Origin: Streptomyces rhizosphaerihabitans
Lineage (GTDB): Bacteria > Actinomycetota > Actinomycetes > Streptomycetales > Streptomycetaceae
Assembly: GCF_025399795.1 (NCBI RefSeq)
Contig: NZ_JAODTZ010000014.1
Span: forward strand, 121,658 to 185,657
DNA: 64,000 nucleotides
Reading direction: 5' to 3'
The position numbers and the translations under genes were made by a program. The notes under the pieces were generated by a model, which searched no databases, was not told the origin of the DNA, and saw only the letters and a program-made list of their open reading frames with translations. Within the stretch, counting starts at the first letter, position 1. The number at the start of each line of letters is the position of its first letter. Of the stretch, positions 63,877 to 64,000 are shown piece after piece.

Positions 63877-64000
63877 TCAGCCGACGACCGTCCAGGTGTC
63901 GCCGCCGGCGAGGAGTGCGGCGAGGTCGCCTTTGCCGTTCTGTTCGATGGCGGTGTCGAGCTGGTCGGCCATCTGCGTGTCGTAGACCGGCCGGTCCACC
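63877..64000 (-). CDS. korB: Probable 2-oxoacid:ferredoxin oxidoreductase beta subunit, C-terminal end
   Basis: The frame open from the right edge ends at a TGA at 63,877-63,879 and reads DRPVYDTQMADQLDTAIEQN, then GKGDLAALLAGGDTWTVVG. This is the C-terminal end of actinobacterial KorB, which binds TPP in the 2-oxoglutarate:ferredoxin oxidoreductase KorAB. Only the last 40 residues are in the window and the cofactor motifs are not. KorA should lie upstream, beyond the edge. Confidence 0.7.
   Translation of the reverse strand, partial: VDRPVYDTQMADQLDTAIEQNGKGDLAALLAGGDTWTVVG

Overview
The window is chromosomal DNA from a high-GC actinomycete, almost certainly a Streptomyces. The evidence is strong G/C preference at third codon positions, many GTG starts, a DUF397/DUF5753 regulator pair, the futalosine-pathway gene mqnC, and a complete 14-gene nuo operon beside menaquinone genes. 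No tRNA, rRNA, CRISPR array or intact insertion sequence was seen.

Layout. Bases 1-3,100 hold a minus-strand locus that looks like a polymorphic toxin followed by three tightly packed small genes, the last cut by the window edge. Bases 3,200-5,400 hold a DUF397/DUF5753 regulator pair, an anti-sigma-like ATPase and a wrecked remnant gene. Bases 5,686-9,720 encode a large LysM/BTAD membrane protein and a prepilin peptidase. Bases 9,794-21,103 mix menaquinone genes (mqnC, menG, a geranylgeranyl-reductase-like flavoprotein) with a three-gene cell-surface polysaccharide cluster resembling MatAB, a GH18-like lipoprotein, a PASTA protein and a GNAT. Peptide deformylase and an NlpC/P60 hydrolase come next. 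A 750-bp regulatory region with a likely Rex operator then leads into nuoA-nuoN (23,491-39,442), closed by a perfect 19-bp terminator hairpin.

Bases 39,500-47,352 hold a conserved secreted protein, recQ, fumarylacetoacetase, a hypothetical protein, a HAD phosphatase, and a LysM/transglycosylase-like protein under a clear c-di-AMP (ydaO) riboswitch. A CocE-like hydrolase at 47,900-49,708 is a pseudogene with two in-frame TGG-to-TGA changes and several frameshifts. A polyprenyl diphosphate synthase (50,162), a Lipoprotein_15 lipoprotein, a CHRD-DUF3455 protein, and a LolA-like protein with an ABC exporter follow. The right end has a flavodoxin-like oxidoreductase with an operator over its -10, a DUF6668 protein with a ParA-like loop, a small lipoprotein and a Pro-rich/TPR-like protein, a VOC protein, a RarD transporter, a QorB/HxlR-like divergent pair, and the 3' end of a probable korB.

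Functional coherence. MqnC, MenG, the reductase-like flavoprotein and the polyprenyl synthase all serve menaquinone supply, and Nuo consumes it. The Rex operator would tie nuo to NADH/NAD+ balance. KorB would feed electrons to ferredoxin nearby. A second theme is the cell envelope: PNAG-like polymer synthesis, NlpC/P60, riboswitch-controlled LysM hydrolase, PASTA protein and lipoproteins.

Start codons were moved inward from the longest open frame wherever a ribosome-binding site, family length or upstream overlap supported it. Family names come from motif recognition, not database searches.
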